From: Phaeobacter cretensis
GTDB taxonomy: Bacteria; Pseudomonadota; Alphaproteobacteria; Rhodobacterales; Rhodobacteraceae
Assembly (NCBI RefSeq): GCF_047372505.1
Contig: NZ_JBKBEU010000001.1
Coordinates: forward strand, 620,001-684,000
Direction: 5' to 3'
DNA length: 64,000 nucleotides
The stretch's first letter is position 1. The number at the start of each line of letters is the position of its first letter. The notes beneath the pieces were generated by a model. That model ran no database searches and had not been told where the DNA came from. It was given only the letters and a program-made list of their open reading frames with translations. Below are positions 9,515 to 18,306 of the stretch, piece after piece. Both the position numbers and the translations under genes were made by a program.

Positions 9515-11410
9515 TTAAGGCTTCGGCATTGGCTCCCAAGGGCGCGTGAACGCACCCAGCACATCCGAAATTTCGGCTGCGCCGGCACCGTTGTCCTCAA
9601 CCTGTGCGACCAGGCCCCGGCTTTTGTCATCGACAACATGTTCAACCCGCGCAGGCAGTCCCGCCTTCAGCAGCGCCTCATTGTAGATACGAGTGATAGC
9701 ATTCTTGCGCAGATCTGGTTTGAAAACCTTGCCTACTGCTGTTTTGGGCAGCTCGTCCATCACCGTTACATGTTTCGGGATCGCCGCGCGTTCATGTACA
9801 TGCACCTTGCAATAAGCCAACAGCTCTTCAGGCGTCACGCTAGCTCCTGCAACCAGCTCGACAAAAGCACAAGGCACTTCGCCAGCATGAGCATCGGGCT
9901 GGCCGATGGCCCCGGCAAAGGCGACGGCTTCATGTCCCAAGAGAGCCTCTTCAATCTCTGCCGGATCAATATTGTGGCCACCACGAATAATCAGATCCTT
10001 GGCGCGTCCTGTGATCCAAAGATATCCGTCACTGTCGAGTTTCCCGAGATCACCTGTACGCAGATGCGTGCCGTTGTAGAATAGGCCCTCGTTCTTTTCG
10101 GCCTCTGTATAGGTGTGGCCTGCGTAGACACCGGGACTGGAGATACAGATCTCCCCGATCTCATCCACACCCAACTCAACCGAACCGCCCTCGATGCCCT
10201 TCACGATTTTCACATCTGTATAAGGCAACGGAATACCGATGGAGCCGATCTTCTTTTCACCTGCAACCGGGTTACAGGACACAAGACAGGTCGCTTCGGT
10301 CAGGCCATAGCCTTCTACGATTTTCATCCCCGTCGCCTCTTCGAACCGTTTAAACAGCTCCACCGGCAGCGGTGCCGAACCCGAGAAAGCGGTTTTTACG
10401 CTCGACACATCAGCATCCACCGGACGCTGCATCTTGGCAGAGATCGCGGTGGGCACCGTGATGATGAAAGAAATCTTCCACCGTTCGATCAACTTCCAGA
10501 AGTTATCGAACACCCCCTCGCCGCGATAGCCTTGCGGGGTCGGGAAAACCACATGTGCGCCCGAAGCCACAGCCGCCATCAGGATCACATGGCAGGCAAA
10601 CACATGGAACAGAGGCAGCGGGCACATGATATTGTCATCCGCGCTAAACAGCAGTTTGCTGCCCAACCAGCCATTGTAGTTCATACCGGCATAGGTGTGC
10701 TGGGCCACTTTGGGCATGCCCGTGGTGCCACCTGTATGGAAATAGCAGGCGACACGATCACTCTCCGAATCTGCAAAGGTCAGCTCGGTTGGATGTTTGC
10801 GCAGTTCCTTATTGAAGTTTTTGTAGTCCGCATGTGCCAGCTTATCCTTACCGTCGAGCTTGGGGCGGATCATCGGCACGATCCATGATTTTGGAGGGGT
10901 CAAATATCGGTTGAGGTCAATTTCCAGAACCGTGGTCACCTTGGGCGCATGGCGGACCGCCTCCGCGACCTTCTGCGCCACATCGGTCTTCGGGAAGGGC
11001 TTCAGCGTCACCACAACCTTGGCACCGGTTTCGCGCAGGATCGACGCGATTTGTTCTGGCTCCAGCAAAGGATTGATCGGATTTGCAATCCCTGCGACCG
11101 CGCCCCCCAAAAGGGTGACAACCGTTTCGTTGCAGTTGGGTAGTATATAAGCCACCACGTCTTTTTCGCCGATCCCCATAGAGCGGAACATATTGGCAGC
11201 CTGGGTCACTTTGTCCTTCAGTTGGCGCCATGTCAGGGTTTCGGCTTTGTCGGTCGGGCCGGAAAAGATCTGATAGCTGACCGCGTTGTTGTCAGGAAAT
11301 TTACCCGCCGTACGGGACAACAATCCGTAAAGCGTCGTCGGCATATTACGTTGCTCGAAAGGCATCTCAGTTACGAGTGTCAAGCAGTCCGCGGCAGTAG
11401 CAAATCCCAT
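9515..11410 (-). CDS. Acyl-CoA synthetase (AMP-binding, ligase class I)
   Basis: A 631-residue adenylate-forming enzyme. Visible motifs: phosphate loop YFHTGGTTGMPKVAQHT (about residue 225), GYGLTEATC, the hinge region GDLGKLDSDGYLWITGRAKD, and the C-terminal catalytic lysine region PKTAVGKVFKPDLRK. It activates a carboxylic acid to acyl-AMP and then acyl-CoA. It resembles the FadD/long-chain-like group carried by roseobacters, but substrate cannot be told. A GGGAGGG ribosome site precedes the ATG at 11410. Confidence 0.93.
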   Translation of the reverse strand: MGFATAADCLTLVTEMPFEQRNMPTTLYGLLSRTAGKFPDNNAVSYQIFSGPTDKAETLTWRQLKDKVTQAANMFRSMGIGEKDVVAYILPNCNETVVTLLGGAVAGIANPINPLLEPEQIASILRETGAKVVVTLKPFPKTDVAQKVAEAVRHAPKVTTVLEIDLNRYLTPPKSWIVPMIRPKLDGKDKLAHADYKNFNKELRKHPTELTFADSESDRVACYFHTGGTTGMPKVAQHTYAGMNYNGWLGSKLLFSADDNIMCPLPLFHVFACHVILMAAVASGAHVVFPTPQGYRGEGVFDNFWKLIERWKISFIITVPTAISAKMQRPVDADVSSVKTAFSGSAPLPVELFKRFEEATGMKIVEGYGLTEATCLVSCNPVAGEKKIGSIGIPLPYTDVKIVKGIEGGSVELGVDEIGEICISSPGVYAGHTYTEAEKNEGLFYNGTHLRTGDLGKLDSDGYLWITGRAKDLIIRGGHNIDPAEIEEALLGHEAVAFAGAIGQPDAHAGEVPCAFVELVAGASVTPEELLAYCKVHVHERAAIPKHVTVMDELPKTAVGKVFKPDLRKNAITRIYNEALLKAGLPARVEHVVDDKSRGLVAQVEDNGAGAAEISDVLGAFTRPWEPMPKP

Positions 11411-11590
11411 TTTTCCCTCCCCTAGTCCCCTTGTGCCGGGGAATTTCAGTTACCACAAAATGAGTTGAAACGCAGCGCCGCGCAAGCGCGCCGATAGGGT
11501 CACGTCAAGGAAGTCAGTACTTTGACGCAGCGACATTTACCGATTTTCAATCATGAAACCCAAATTCTGATCGCTTAAGGCAGCTTTTGC

Positions 11591-13390
11591 CTATTCTGCA
11601 GCCAGACCATCAGTGAACTGCAATCGCGCCAGCCGCGCATATAGCCCCTCTTCCGCAACAAGTTGATCATGGTTGCCGGTGGCCACAATGCGCCCCTCTT
11701 CCATCACCACGATGCGATCCGCCTTCTTCACAGTTGCCAGGCGGTGCGCCACAATCAAGGTCGTGCGACTCTGGCTCAGTTCATCCACCGCGGCTTGAAC
11801 CAAACGCTCACTTTCCGCGTCCAAAGCTGAGGTTGCCTCGTCTAGCAGCAGTACCGGCGCATCACGCAGGATAGCACGGGCGATGGCGATACGCTGTTTC
11901 TGTCCGCCCGACAGCATCACCCCACGTTCGCCTACCTGACTGTCATAGCCTTCGGGCAATGCAGTGATGAAATCATGGGCGGCAGCAGCACGGGCCGCGA
12001 TCTCTACCTCGGCGTCGCTGGCCCCCGGACGGCCAAAGCGGATATTCTCCTGTGCAGTAGCGGCAAAGATCACAGGATCTTGTGGCACCAGCGCGATGTG
12101 CTTGCGGAACACATCCCGTTGCAGATCGCGCAGCGGGATACCGTCCAGACAAACCGCGCCAGCAGTCGGATCGTAAAACCGTTGGATCAGCTGAATAATG
12201 GTAGTCTTCCCTGCCCCGGACGGCCCGACGAAGGCCACAGTTTCGCCCGGCTGCACAGTAAGAGAAACATCGACCAAGGCCGGGATCTGCGGGCGTGCGG
12301 GGTAGCGGAATGAGACATCATCGAAACGGATCTCGCCACGCACAGGCGCTTTCATTCTACACGGAGCTACAGGATCCTGGACCTGATCTACAGCTGTTAA
12401 CAACTCGACCAGACGCTCGGTCGCGCCCGCCGCCCGTTGCAGCTCGCTCCAGATTTCAGAAAGCGCTGCAACAGATCCGGCAACCAGGACAGCATAGATC
12501 ACAAATTGCACCAATGTGCCTTCGGACATGGCACCGGCGCGCACATCATTTGCGCCCATCCACAACACCCCGACCACACCGGAAAACACCAGAAAGATCA
12601 CGATCACTGTCAGCAATGCGCGGGTCTGAATGCGCCGCATCGAAACAGCAAAGGCGGTTTCGGTCATACGTCCAAACTCGCTCCGGCTGGCGCTCTCATG
12701 AGTGTAGGCTTGAACGGTTTGGACGGCACCCAGCGCCTCACCTGCATTGCCAGATGAGGCCGCAATCCAGTCTTGGTTTTCCTTGCTGATGGCACGCAGA
12801 CGCCGACCTAAAAATAGGATTGGCACAATGACCGCGGGGACAATCAGCAGCACCAGGCTCGTCAACTTAGCCGAGGTCAGTAGCATTAGAACCAAACCAC
12901 CGCTGAAAATCAGTATATTGCGCAAAGCTATCGACACAGATGAGCCCAATACCGATTGGATCAATGTCGTATCAGTGGTGATCCGGCTCAAAACTTCCCC
13001 GGTCATGACCTGTTCGAAGAATGCCGGACTCATGCCAATAACACGATCAAAAACCGCCTTGCGGATATCTGCTACCACCCGCTCCCCCAGCCGAGTCACA
13101 AGCGCATAGCGGAGGCCGGTTCCAACTGCGAGCAAGGCTGCAATAACAAGTGCAGCCCCGAAATACTGGTTCAGCAGTGCGGTCTCAGAAATTCGGAAAT
13201 TATCGACCACGCGGCGTACAGCCAGTGGCAGGGTCAACGAAAGGCCGGCAGTCAGGACCAGAGCCAGCGTCGCCGTGGCCATCAAAAGACTATAGGGGCG
13301 CATAAATGGCCAAAGAGCGGACAGCACACCAACTTTGCGTGATTTCTCGCGCTCTACATCCGCAGTCGGGATGGCCTGATTGCCTGCCAT
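11591..13390 (-). CDS. ABC exporter, fused permease-ATPase (MsbA-like)
   Basis: A 599-residue half-transporter: an N-terminal six-helix membrane domain (starting near LMATATLALVLTAGLSLTLPLAV) and a C-terminal ATPase with Walker A FVGPSGAGKTT, signature LSGGQKQR and Walker B APVLLLDEATSALD. It would act as a homodimer, exporting lipid, drug or peptide. The ATG at 13390 has an AAAGGAG site and gives a normal length. It is the last chromosomal gene before the prophage border at 13578. Confidence 0.93.
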   Translation of the reverse strand: MAGNQAIPTADVEREKSRKVGVLSALWPFMRPYSLLMATATLALVLTAGLSLTLPLAVRRVVDNFRISETALLNQYFGAALVIAALLAVGTGLRYALVTRLGERVVADIRKAVFDRVIGMSPAFFEQVMTGEVLSRITTDTTLIQSVLGSSVSIALRNILIFSGGLVLMLLTSAKLTSLVLLIVPAVIVPILFLGRRLRAISKENQDWIAASSGNAGEALGAVQTVQAYTHESASRSEFGRMTETAFAVSMRRIQTRALLTVIVIFLVFSGVVGVLWMGANDVRAGAMSEGTLVQFVIYAVLVAGSVAALSEIWSELQRAAGATERLVELLTAVDQVQDPVAPCRMKAPVRGEIRFDDVSFRYPARPQIPALVDVSLTVQPGETVAFVGPSGAGKTTIIQLIQRFYDPTAGAVCLDGIPLRDLQRDVFRKHIALVPQDPVIFAATAQENIRFGRPGASDAEVEIAARAAAAHDFITALPEGYDSQVGERGVMLSGGQKQRIAIARAILRDAPVLLLDEATSALDAESERLVQAAVDELSQSRTTLIVAHRLATVKKADRIVVMEEGRIVATGNHDQLVAEEGLYARLARLQFTDGLAAE

Positions 13391-13577
13391 GTCAACTCCT
13401 TTGACGTTCCGTGTGGCAAGGCGAGTGCCCCGCGCATCGCAAAGGTTCATGACCGCGCAGACCTTTGAGGTCAAGCGCACAGGTGCCTTATGCCCCCGGC
13501 AAACCGTCGCATGACCATGTCAAAGTAGCCGGGTTAGCGTCTTGATCTATACCAAAAGCCTGCTTGGTTAGGAAATC

Positions 13578-13598
13578 CTGGAGCGGGTAGCGGGAATC
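13578..13598. repeat. attL: 21-bp copy of the tRNA-Gly 3' end
   Basis: Begins CTGGAGCGGG and ends GGGAATC; identical to 54458-54478. It holds the CCA end, acceptor stem and part of the T arm of the tRNA in the same orientation. Similarity fades beyond it (ACCC and CTTAAG are still shared in register), suggesting that the crossover lies within or beside the 21 bp. There is no functional tRNA here. Confidence 0.9.
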
Positions 13599-13643
13599 AC
13601 ACCCATTACTTAAGGCGATGTTATTAAAGTATATAACTAAAAC

Positions 13644-13679
13644 TGTGTGGCGTTTTGTGTGGTGTTTTGTGTGGCGATC
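13644..13679 (+). repeat. Three tandem 12-bp integrase arm-type repeats (left end)
   Basis: TGTGTGGCGTTT, TGTGTGGTGTTT and TGTGTGGCGATC in direct tandem, 45 bp inside the attL core. The same unit occurs three times at the right end (54350-54385). The exact 12-bp period and the position at both ends fit arm-type binding sites of a tyrosine integrase. The stretch 13480-13783 has no gene otherwise. Confidence 0.8.
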
Positions 13680-13783
13680 TATTTCTTGAGTTCTATACTA
13701 TTGCCGCAGCACTGATCTCCCGCCAAAACCTCGGAACAGTTGGTGAATGGCGGACACGGATCTTGCGCGAAACACAGGTGATC

Positions 13784-14017
13784 TCAGGATGGCAGGTTCT
13801 GCTTGTCGCCCTCGCTCAATCCACTATCTTTGGTACGTTTTTCTAGCTCCCATGACGCATCATCGGTCCAGCCAAGGCGTATGTCTTCAATCTGCCCCAA
13901 GCGGCCACAGACCAAGCAGCGCGCACGGGCGCAAAGAGGTGCGTGATCCACCCTGTAGGGCACCTTTATCGTACCGACATGACCGCAGACGCACCACATA
14001 TGCATGACGTTTGGCAT
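13784..14017 (-). CDS. Small zinc-ribbon-like protein
   Basis: A 77-residue protein with paired cysteines, CVCG near residue 9 and CLVCG near residue 34, spaced like a zinc ribbon, followed by a charged tail. The start at 14017 has a strong AAGGGGG site. It is transcribed divergently from the SRAP gene with about 100 bp between them. No family is recognised; it may bind nucleic acid or protein. It lies in the prophage cargo region close to attL. Confidence 0.6.
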   Translation of the reverse strand: MPNVMHMWCVCGHVGTIKVPYRVDHAPLCARARCLVCGRLGQIEDIRLGWTDDASWELEKRTKDSGLSEGDKQNLPS

Positions 14018-14124
14018 CTGAACATCCCCCTTACAAGGTGAGAACATAAAGCGAACGTATTGCAAAATTAAAGCGTCGGCTTATCGTATTGCACTGACCC
14101 CCTTTGGCAAGAGGAGCATCGTTC

Positions 14125-14817
14125 ATGTGCGGAAGACTGGGCAGGCCAGATCTTACGTGGCGACAGCTGTACGAGCTGGAGCGCCGTTTTCTCGGCCCAC
14201 CTATACCAGTGCGCGATCCGAATGCTATTGAGCTATCTGCGAGCTGGAATGTAAAGCCCACCCAGCTGGTGGACATCGCCTATCTGAATGCAGACCAGCT
14301 GTTCAGCACGACAGCCCGCTGGTGGTTAGTGCCAAGCTGGCATCGCGGCGATGTAAAGGACTGGAAACGCACCACCTTCAACGCGAAGATTGAGACCGCG
14401 GCCAGCCTGCCAAGTTTTCGCAACGCATGGAAGTCACGGCGCTGCATCATCCCGGCAGCAGGCTACTACGAATGGACAGGACCGAGAGGCAACAAACAAC
14501 CTTGGTGGATCACCACCGATAGCAACGCCCCGGCCCTGTTCTTCGCTGGGCTCTATTCACGCCTAAGCGATGATCTGCACACATGCACTATTCTGACGCG
14601 ATCAGCGTTGCCGCAGATCAGCGAGATACACGCACGCTCTCCGGTGATACTTGCGGATGATCAGGTCCACCCATGGCTATCAGGCAATCTTGAGAGTGCC
14701 GAAGAGCAGCGCCTAGGAACCGTTTGGGACGGGCGCATGAGAGCGCACAAGGTTTCCCCCTTTGGACGCGACGACGATGGGCCGGAGCTGATCGAGCCAC
14801 TTGGCACGCTGTTCTAG
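14125..14817 (+). CDS. SRAP-domain protein (HMCES/YedK-like, abasic-site DNA-protein crosslinker)
   Basis: A 230-residue SOS-response-associated peptidase family protein. The catalytic Cys is residue 2 (MCGR), and the start at 14125, with an AAGAGGAG site, is required because the Met must be removed to expose it. Other family residues are visible: NVKPTQ, RWWLVPSW, FNAKIETA, the PAAGYYEW motif with the active-site Glu, and HARSP with the His. Known members trap abasic sites in single-stranded DNA by a thiazolidine crosslink. In a prophage it may protect phage or host DNA during replication. A 30-base piece of a second copy's 3' end lies at 15836-15865. Confidence 0.93.
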   Translation: MCGRLGRPDLTWRQLYELERRFLGPPIPVRDPNAIELSASWNVKPTQLVDIAYLNADQLFSTTARWWLVPSWHRGDVKDWKRTTFNAKIETAASLPSFRNAWKSRRCIIPAAGYYEWTGPRGNKQPWWITTDSNAPALFFAGLYSRLSDDLHTCTILTRSALPQISEIHARSPVILADDQVHPWLSGNLESAEEQRLGTVWDGRMRAHKVSPFGRDDDGPELIEPLGTLF

Positions 14818-14902
14818 CACTACCACTAGATAGATAAAAAATGACAGAACTTACGACCGTCAATACTGTGCTTTCAGTTTTAGCAATCTTGGGGGGCAGC
14901 AA

Positions 14903-15769
14903 ATGCCAGTTGCGGCAACTAGAACGAATGCGGGATACCTATTGGAAGATCTTACAGGAGGTCCCGGAGTAGATTGGTTAATATTGAACTATCATAGCGA
15001 CTATCTCGGATTTACCCCTAGAACAGTACAATTCCACGCACAAACAGACACTTCGGTTGCGGTCACATTCCTCAACACCACGCTGCACAGCGCGTTTTTT
15101 GATGTTGACGGTTTTGAAAAATACTCAATCACTGGAACGGTCGGGCGCGACATCCTTCACGGTGGTTATCTGCAGGATGTGTTCATAGGAAAGCGAGAAG
15201 CCGATTCTCTCTTCGGATATGGTGGGAACGACCGGCTCTACGGTGGCCCAGGAGATGACAACCTTCGTGGCGGAAGCGGTAGAGATCGACTAGAAGGTGG
15301 TGATGGCGACGATCAATTGCGCGGCGGTAAGGGGCACGACCTGCTCATCGGGGGACGGGGTGACGATGTTTTTCGTGGCGGAATAGGTAATGACACTCAG
15401 CGCGGCGGTCGCGGAGACGACTCCTTCTGGACCGGCAAAAACACAGATAGGGGGCGGCACGATGGAAACGATCAATTCTGGGGAGGGAGCGGAGCAGACA
15501 ATTTCATCTTCAACAATGACTTCGGACGTGACGTCATTCGCGATTTTGACGCGAATTTCGACAACCTTTTTCTGAACCGCGATCTATGGCATTTTCAGTT
15601 TCTATCGCCTGAGCAGCTGGTAGACCGGTTTGCCAGTTTCTACGATGGTCGAGTGGTGTTTGACTTTGACGATCCGCTGCGCGTTAACAACGCAGACTCC
15701 ATCGAGATAATTGTCATTCTGGGCTCATTCACTACAGATGAAATCGTGGACTCGATTGTATTTTGGTAG
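14903..15769 (+). CDS. RTX-type calcium-binding protein, probably secreted by type I
   Basis: A 288-residue protein with about nine glycine/aspartate nonapeptides between residues 95 and 190 (GGNDRLYGG, GDDNLRGG, GDDQLRGG and so on), the hemolysin-type calcium-binding repeat. The C-terminal 80 residues (FGRDVIRDFDANFDNLFLN ... SIVFW) resemble the end of RTX exoproteins that carry the uncleaved type I signal. There is no Sec signal. The N-terminal 90 residues match nothing I know. Carried in prophage cargo, it may be a lysogenic-conversion factor. No transporter genes are nearby. Confidence 0.8.
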   Translation: MPVAATRTNAGYLLEDLTGGPGVDWLILNYHSDYLGFTPRTVQFHAQTDTSVAVTFLNTTLHSAFFDVDGFEKYSITGTVGRDILHGGYLQDVFIGKREADSLFGYGGNDRLYGGPGDDNLRGGSGRDRLEGGDGDDQLRGGKGHDLLIGGRGDDVFRGGIGNDTQRGGRGDDSFWTGKNTDRGRHDGNDQFWGGSGADNFIFNNDFGRDVIRDFDANFDNLFLNRDLWHFQFLSPEQLVDRFASFYDGRVVFDFDDPLRVNNADSIEIIVILGSFTTDEIVDSIVFW

Positions 15770-15835
15770 GAATGATGCCTCCGCGCGCAGTTCTGTTCGG
15801 CCCACGCAAACGGCCAGCGTATTGGGATACCGAAG

Positions 15836-15865
15836 CTGATCGAACCATTCGGCACTCTGTTCTAG
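15836..15865 (+). pseudogene. Remnant of a SRAP gene 3' end
   Basis: These 30 bases encode LIEPFGTLF-stop and match the last 30 bases of the SRAP gene (14788-14817) at 26 positions. The upstream codons do not match. It looks like the end of a second SRAP gene left after recombination, so the RTX gene sits between two SRAP 3' ends. Confidence 0.5.
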
Positions 15866-16213
15866 CAGACGTCCGGTCTCAGCCCGAAGCGGACATAGAC
15901 ATGGCGACAAGGATCAATGATGCTGCCGCTGCAAAATTCCATGGCCACTTTCCCGAAAGCGGACTCTCGGCAGGGCTAAGCTGTCTCAGGTGATGCTGCG
16001 GCCCGCACCAAGGGCAGCGAGGCGCAGATAGTGAACTTTGCAAAGCCGCGTCCAAGAAGCGCCAAGAGCGGTCTGACCGGCCCCTGGCTGACTTTGGCCA
16101 ACGTTCGCAACGCCGCAGTGTAGCTTGCCACAACCGGATCTTCGCGAAGTGTGCCGCATTCTTTAGGATCAGACGGCGGTACTGCGGAATAAGCAGGCCG
16201 TAAAGAGAACCGT
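15866..16213. other. Intergenic stretch without a convincing gene
   Basis: About 350 bases with scattered short open frames and no ribosome sites. Phrases such as CCCGAAGCGGAC and CCCGAAAGCGGAC recur, and the sequence looks like degenerate remnants. I see no intact gene. Confidence 0.5.
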
Positions 16214-16762
16214 TCAATCCAAGGGCGCGCCTTCCAGCAGCGAGGCCAAGTGAGCGACATCATTGTGCGTAACTATATAGAAGCTGATGCCGAGTTCCTC
16301 CGCGATAGAATGGGCATTTTGGCGCGACATATCTTGATGTTGCCTAAGTATATCTGTGTCGTACCTGGGGCGGGAGCGAGCCGAGTCTTTAGATCTGTTT
16401 TTGGCAATGCGCTTTGGATCGGTTTCCAGATGGACCATGGCCATCACACCGAGCGCTTTGAAAACGTCGCTCGAAATCTTCGTCGGACGTTCTCCATCAT
16501 CAATGACAACATGCCCATCCAGTATGATGACTTCTGCATTTGCGTCACGCGCCACCGTGAATCCCTCGATTAAAAGACGTTGGTTCTCATCAAGATCCGC
16601 ATGGCGCAGGTCATCACGGGCGTCCCTAGCGACATTTTTAGCTGCAGCAATGAGGCTGCCACCAGTGACATGCTGAAATTCCATCAGTTCGGCAAACTTC
16701 CTCAGAAATGTAGTTTTTCCGACTCCGGAAATCCCCGTAAATGCAACGACACGTTGGCTCAT
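16214..16762 (-). CDS. P-loop NTPase resembling archaeal-type adenylate kinase (third gene of cassette)
   Basis: A 182-residue kinase-like protein. Walker A is TGISGVGKTT (residues 9-18). The order of later elements (GSLI after strand 2, a DGH at the end of the third strand near residue 82, VHLETDP, an R-rich lid NRSKDSARSRPRYD, then QHQDMSRQNA) follows archaeal adenylate kinase AdkA rather than the bacterial enzyme. A nucleotide or RNA-end kinase activity is the likely chemistry; the substrate is unknown. Its start overlaps the PIN-GNAT stop (ATGA), so it is translated with that gene. Confidence 0.75.
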   Translation of the reverse strand: MSQRVVAFTGISGVGKTTFLRKFAELMEFQHVTGGSLIAAAKNVARDARDDLRHADLDENQRLLIEGFTVARDANAEVIILDGHVVIDDGERPTKISSDVFKALGVMAMVHLETDPKRIAKNRSKDSARSRPRYDTDILRQHQDMSRQNAHSIAEELGISFYIVTHNDVAHLASLLEGAPLD

Positions 16763-18306
16763 ACATCAAATTCCAATTCTGTTCGTTTTATGAGGCCATT
16801 GGTCAACTCGTGAGAGAGCCCATAGATCGATTGCTGAGGGTGCCTTGCGATGACACCCATAGTCTTCAACTCATCGATCGAAATGGCAGGTTCGATGTAT
16901 GAAACGAGCAAGTAGTTGATAACCTTGACTGGTCTACCTTTTTCTTTGACTTTTTGCTCCCACTTTTCCAGCTCGACTTCGCTATATACCGACCTACCGC
17001 CGGTTAAGTGCATCAGCTCTCTCTTGGTGCCTGCAAGGGTCATACTTTCCAGTATCCCAAGCGCCGTTATAGCTTGCGAAGGTGAATCTTTTGAAACGCC
17101 CTTGTAAAAAAATAGGATTGAACCTGGAGGTCCCAAATTTGATTGCGCCTGACACAAATAGACTTTTCGGATCGTATTTCCCGGTCGGGTTATGCCTTCG
17201 GCGCGTGACGCACCTGAGAATAGATCCGGTTGGCGTGGGCGCCAAAGGTCCGGATAAAGGGTGTCGTGGTAGTCTTCCTTGATCGGGATTCCGAAGCCGA
17301 GGGTGTCGGTATCAAACACAAATCGAGGGTAGTTTTTTCTCGCCTGATCGAAATCAGTTTCACTTTCTAAGTGTGCTAGCGCGTCGGCAGAAAAGTCACG
17401 TTCGTAAATGTACTCGCCGTTGGAGTTTTTACCGGCATTTCGAAATCCGTAATATTCAAGCAACTCCATTAATGCGACCTGATCTTCGTAAGTAGTCAAG
17501 TATGCGAGGTCGTATCTGTTGCGCTGTGCATACCAAAGAACCTGTTTCAGGAGCAGCTCACCCAGCTTAACGCCGCGACTTTCGGGCCCCACTTTGAAGG
17601 TGCAAATCTTTAGGATTTTCCTGGCTTTCGTGATGGCATCGGTATCTGCCGCGTCTTCGTCTTTGCGAACAATCAGCCCGGCCAATTGCTCGCTATCATA
17701 GACCACCCAGCACGAACGATGCTGCTTGACACACTTCTCTCGCCACCAATCGTTGAACTTCGGATAACCATCACGAAGGCTATCAAAAAAAATGTCGTCT
17801 GCGTCGATTTCGTGAGCTTTCACCTTGCCGACGTGGCGGATGGGGACCTCTTTCGGCTCATAGGTCTGGATGAGCAACTCAGTTGCGTCGCTAATAAAGA
17901 GCACGCGTCGCGCCAGATCGGACGATCGTTTTTGGGCGCGTTGATGAAGGCCTTTGTCCTGAGTGACGAGAAAATCCACCACCCCTTGTTCAAGGGTATG
18001 TAGAAGTGTAGCATCCACAACATCGTTGGGCTTTTTGAGTGAGCCAAAATTAGCTTCGAGATCAGCTCTAGCCAAGCCCCGCTGCTTTTTCAACAGGCGA
18101 TACTTATCAAATTTGCTGAGCGAGATTTCTCGCCGCTTTACCTTATTGTCACGAGCGAAATCATCTTTGGCAGCCTCGTGCACATAAATGTCGACTTTGT
18201 GGGTCGATGCAAGTGCGTGGAATCGCGAATAAGCCGCTTCAACTGTATGATTATCCTCGAGCCCGATCAGGATATTCGTATCAATGAGATACGATTGCTG
18301 GCTCAT
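16759..18306 (-). CDS. Three-domain protein: PIN nuclease, GNAT acetyltransferase and PUA/EVE-like C-terminus
   Basis: A 515-residue protein. Residues 1-150 look like a PIN ribonuclease domain: LIDTNILIGLE with the first acidic residues, NDVVDATLL in the middle and VTQDKGLHQRA with the last Asp. Residues 160-300 form a GNAT acetyltransferase: ICTFKVGPESRGVKLGELLL is the acetyl-CoA loop and ALMELLEYYGF the C-terminal motif. Residues 330-515 (IRKVYLCQAQSNLGPPGS, ILFFYKG, ITALGILES, VINYLLVSYI) resemble PUA-fold modules of the EVE/ASCH kind, though this call is weaker. It starts inside the end of the XRE-ASCH gene (26-base overlap). A toxin or RNA-modifying effector is the natural guess. Confidence 0.75.
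   Translation of the reverse strand: MSQQSYLIDTNILIGLEDNHTVEAAYSRFHALASTHKVDIYVHEAAKDDFARDNKVKRREISLSKFDKYRLLKKQRGLARADLEANFGSLKKPNDVVDATLLHTLEQGVVDFLVTQDKGLHQRAQKRSSDLARRVLFISDATELLIQTYEPKEVPIRHVGKVKAHEIDADDIFFDSLRDGYPKFNDWWREKCVKQHRSCWVVYDSEQLAGLIVRKDEDAADTDAITKARKILKICTFKVGPESRGVKLGELLLKQVLWYAQRNRYDLAYLTTYEDQVALMELLEYYGFRNAGKNSNGEYIYERDFSADALAHLESETDFDQARKNYPRFVFDTDTLGFGIPIKEDYHDTLYPDLWRPRQPDLFSGASRAEGITRPGNTIRKVYLCQAQSNLGPPGSILFFYKGVSKDSPSQAITALGILESMTLAGTKRELMHLTGGRSVYSEVELEKWEQKVKEKGRPVKVINYLLVSYIEPAISIDELKTMGVIARHPQQSIYGLSHELTNGLIKRTELEFDV

Noticed and set aside
13644..13679. CRISPR-like array
   Set aside because: The repeats are 12 bp, in direct contact without spacers, and paired with an identical set at the other prophage end, so integrase arms explain them better. 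No CRISPR array or cas gene was seen in the window.
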